A DNA stretch of 7,266 nucleotides from an uncultured Lysobacter sp. Lineage in GTDB: Bacteria; Pseudomonadota; Gammaproteobacteria; Xanthomonadales; Xanthomonadaceae. Under the pieces are notes generated by a model. It was given only the letters and a program-made list of their open reading frames with translations, did not search any database and had not been told where the DNA came from. Positions 6,298-7,266 of the stretch are shown piece after piece (the first letter of the stretch is position 1; each line of letters opens with the position of its first letter). The translations under genes and the position numbers were made by a program. The stretch spans positions 1 through 7,266 of the forward strand of contig CADCUA010000391.1 of assembly GCA_902805755.1 (NCBI GenBank). Direction: 5' to 3'.

Positions 6298-7266
6298 ATG
6301 AACACCGTGCGCCAGATCCGCGAGATCGTCACGATGAACCTGCAGAGCATCCCGCAGCGATGGGGGGCCTCACTGGTCATCGTCGTCGGCATCGCCGGCG
6401 TGGTCGCGGTGCTGGTGGCGATGCTGTCGATGTCGGCCGGGCTCACGCGCACGCTCGGCACCACGGGGCGCGCGGATCGCGCGATCGTGCTGCGCGCCGG
6501 CAGCAATGCCGAGCTGTCCAGCTTCCTCGAACGGCAGCTGGTGACGCTGATCAGGCAGGACCCGTCGGTCGTGCGCGGCCGCGATGGCCTGCCGCTCGCA
6601 TCGGGCGAGCTGATCGTGATCACCGAAGTGCCGCGCAAGGGCGAAGGCGGCAGCACGAACGTCACGCTGCGGGGCGTGGAGCCGCGCGCGTTCGAGCTGC
6701 GACCGGAGGTGGAGATCGTCGAGGGCCGGCGCTTCCGTCCGGGGCTGCAGGAGCTGCTGGTGGGCCGCAGCGCGCAGCAGCAGTTCGCAGGATTGGACGT
6801 TGGCTCGCGACTGCTGTTCAAGGGCTCGTACTGGACGATCGTCGGCGCGTTCACGTCGAACGGCGACAGCCACGAATCGGAGCTGTGGGCCGACACCGAA
6901 TCGGTGCAGGGCGCGTTCGGCCGCAGCGGGTTTTCCTCGGTGCTGGTGCAATTGCCCGGTGCGGATGCGTTCGACGCGTTCAAGGCGCGCCTGCGCGACG
7001 ATCCGCAACTCACCGTGGACGTCGAGCGCGAACTCGATTTCTTCAGCAAGCAATCGGAAACGCTGACCGGGCTGATCCGGCTGCTGACGAACGTGATCAC
7101 CGTGATCATGGCGTTCGGCGCGCTGTTCGGTGCGCTCAACACGATGTATTCGGCGGTGTCGGCGCGCACGCGCGAGATCGGCACGCTGCGCGCGCTCGGC
7201 TTCGGTCGGCTGCCGGTGATCGCGTCGGTGATGGCCGAATCCCTGGTGCTCGCCGTCACCGGCGGC
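6298..7266 (+). CDS. ABC transporter permease, FtsX/MacB family (second of two; 3' end outside window)
   Basis: The frame is open from ATG 6298 to the last base, giving 323 residues without a stop. By comparison with the upstream permease, about 65 residues are missing. A first transmembrane helix (about 24-47) leads to a periplasmic domain (about 48-255) containing LLVGRSAQQQFAGLDVGSRL (153-172), a MacB_PCD-type pattern. A second helix follows (about 258-283). The motif SARTREIGTLRALGF (288-302) is a textbook FtsX coupling segment and is closer to consensus than in the first permease. The third helix begins near 306 and is cut by the window edge. The start lies three bases after the preceding stop, with the G-rich run GGCGGGGCGGTG as a possible ribosome site. 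The protein shares topology and the opening MN-x-VR with the first permease, but the sequences differ clearly, so this is an old duplication or a heterodimer partner. Confidence 0.9.
   Translation, partial: MNTVRQIREIVTMNLQSIPQRWGASLVIVVGIAGVVAVLVAMLSMSAGLTRTLGTTGRADRAIVLRAGSNAELSSFLERQLVTLIRQDPSVVRGRDGLPLASGELIVITEVPRKGEGGSTNVTLRGVEPRAFELRPEVEIVEGRRFRPGLQELLVGRSAQQQFAGLDVGSRLLFKGSYWTIVGAFTSNGDSHESELWADTESVQGAFGRSGFSSVLVQLPGADAFDAFKARLRDDPQLTVDVERELDFFSKQSETLTGLIRLLTNVITVIMAFGALFGALNTMYSAVSARTREIGTLRALGFGRLPVIASVMAESLVLAVTGG

Noticed and set aside
5718..7259. Minus-strand frame of 513 codons opposite the permeases
   Set aside because: Ser/Thr/Arg-rich shadow. The + strand here encodes two FtsX-type permeases with transmembrane helices and coupling motifs.

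Overview
The window looks like chromosomal DNA from a GC-rich gammaproteobacterium. The Xanthomonadaceae/Lysobacteraceae group (Xanthomonas, Lysobacter, Luteimonas and relatives) is the best guess. That placement rests on three things: strong G/C preference at third codon positions, a probable leaderless start with a TAGAAT box just before the ATG, and a GTTACTTTTG-n6-CAAAAGTAAC type intergenic repeat that I associate from memory with this group. No marker gene fixes the taxon, and no database search was possible.

Layout. Bases 1 to about 605 hold no credible gene. They form one large imperfect inverted repeat, roughly 18-604, with a perfect 45-bp pairing near its outer part, further pairing blocks inward, small hairpins nested at mirrored positions, and CCGTTG/CAACGG hexamer arrays at both ends. 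Bases 605-905 are apparently non-coding and lead to a promoter-like box directly before the first gene.

Five complete genes and one partial gene follow, all on the + strand. The first transcription unit pairs a HAD-superfamily phosphatase (906-1637) with an M17 leucyl aminopeptidase (1634-3007); the two overlap by four bases. A 124-bp gap with several G/C-rich hairpins follows. The second unit is a tightly packed export operon: a membrane-anchored periplasmic adaptor (3132-4373), an ABC ATPase (4378-5115), and two different FtsX/MacB-type permeases (5128-6294, and 6298 to beyond the window end).

How they work together. The four transporter genes have every inner-membrane and periplasmic part of a MacAB-like tripartite exporter. 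MacB's usual fused ATPase-permease is split here into one ATPase and two non-identical permeases. No outer-membrane channel gene is visible. The substrate cannot be inferred from the sequence. The phosphatase and aminopeptidase look like housekeeping metabolism and have no evident link to the exporter.

I see no phage, CRISPR, insertion-sequence, tRNA or rRNA signal. The most unusual structure is the large palindromic element at the left. The protein-coding part looks ordinary for this kind of genome.
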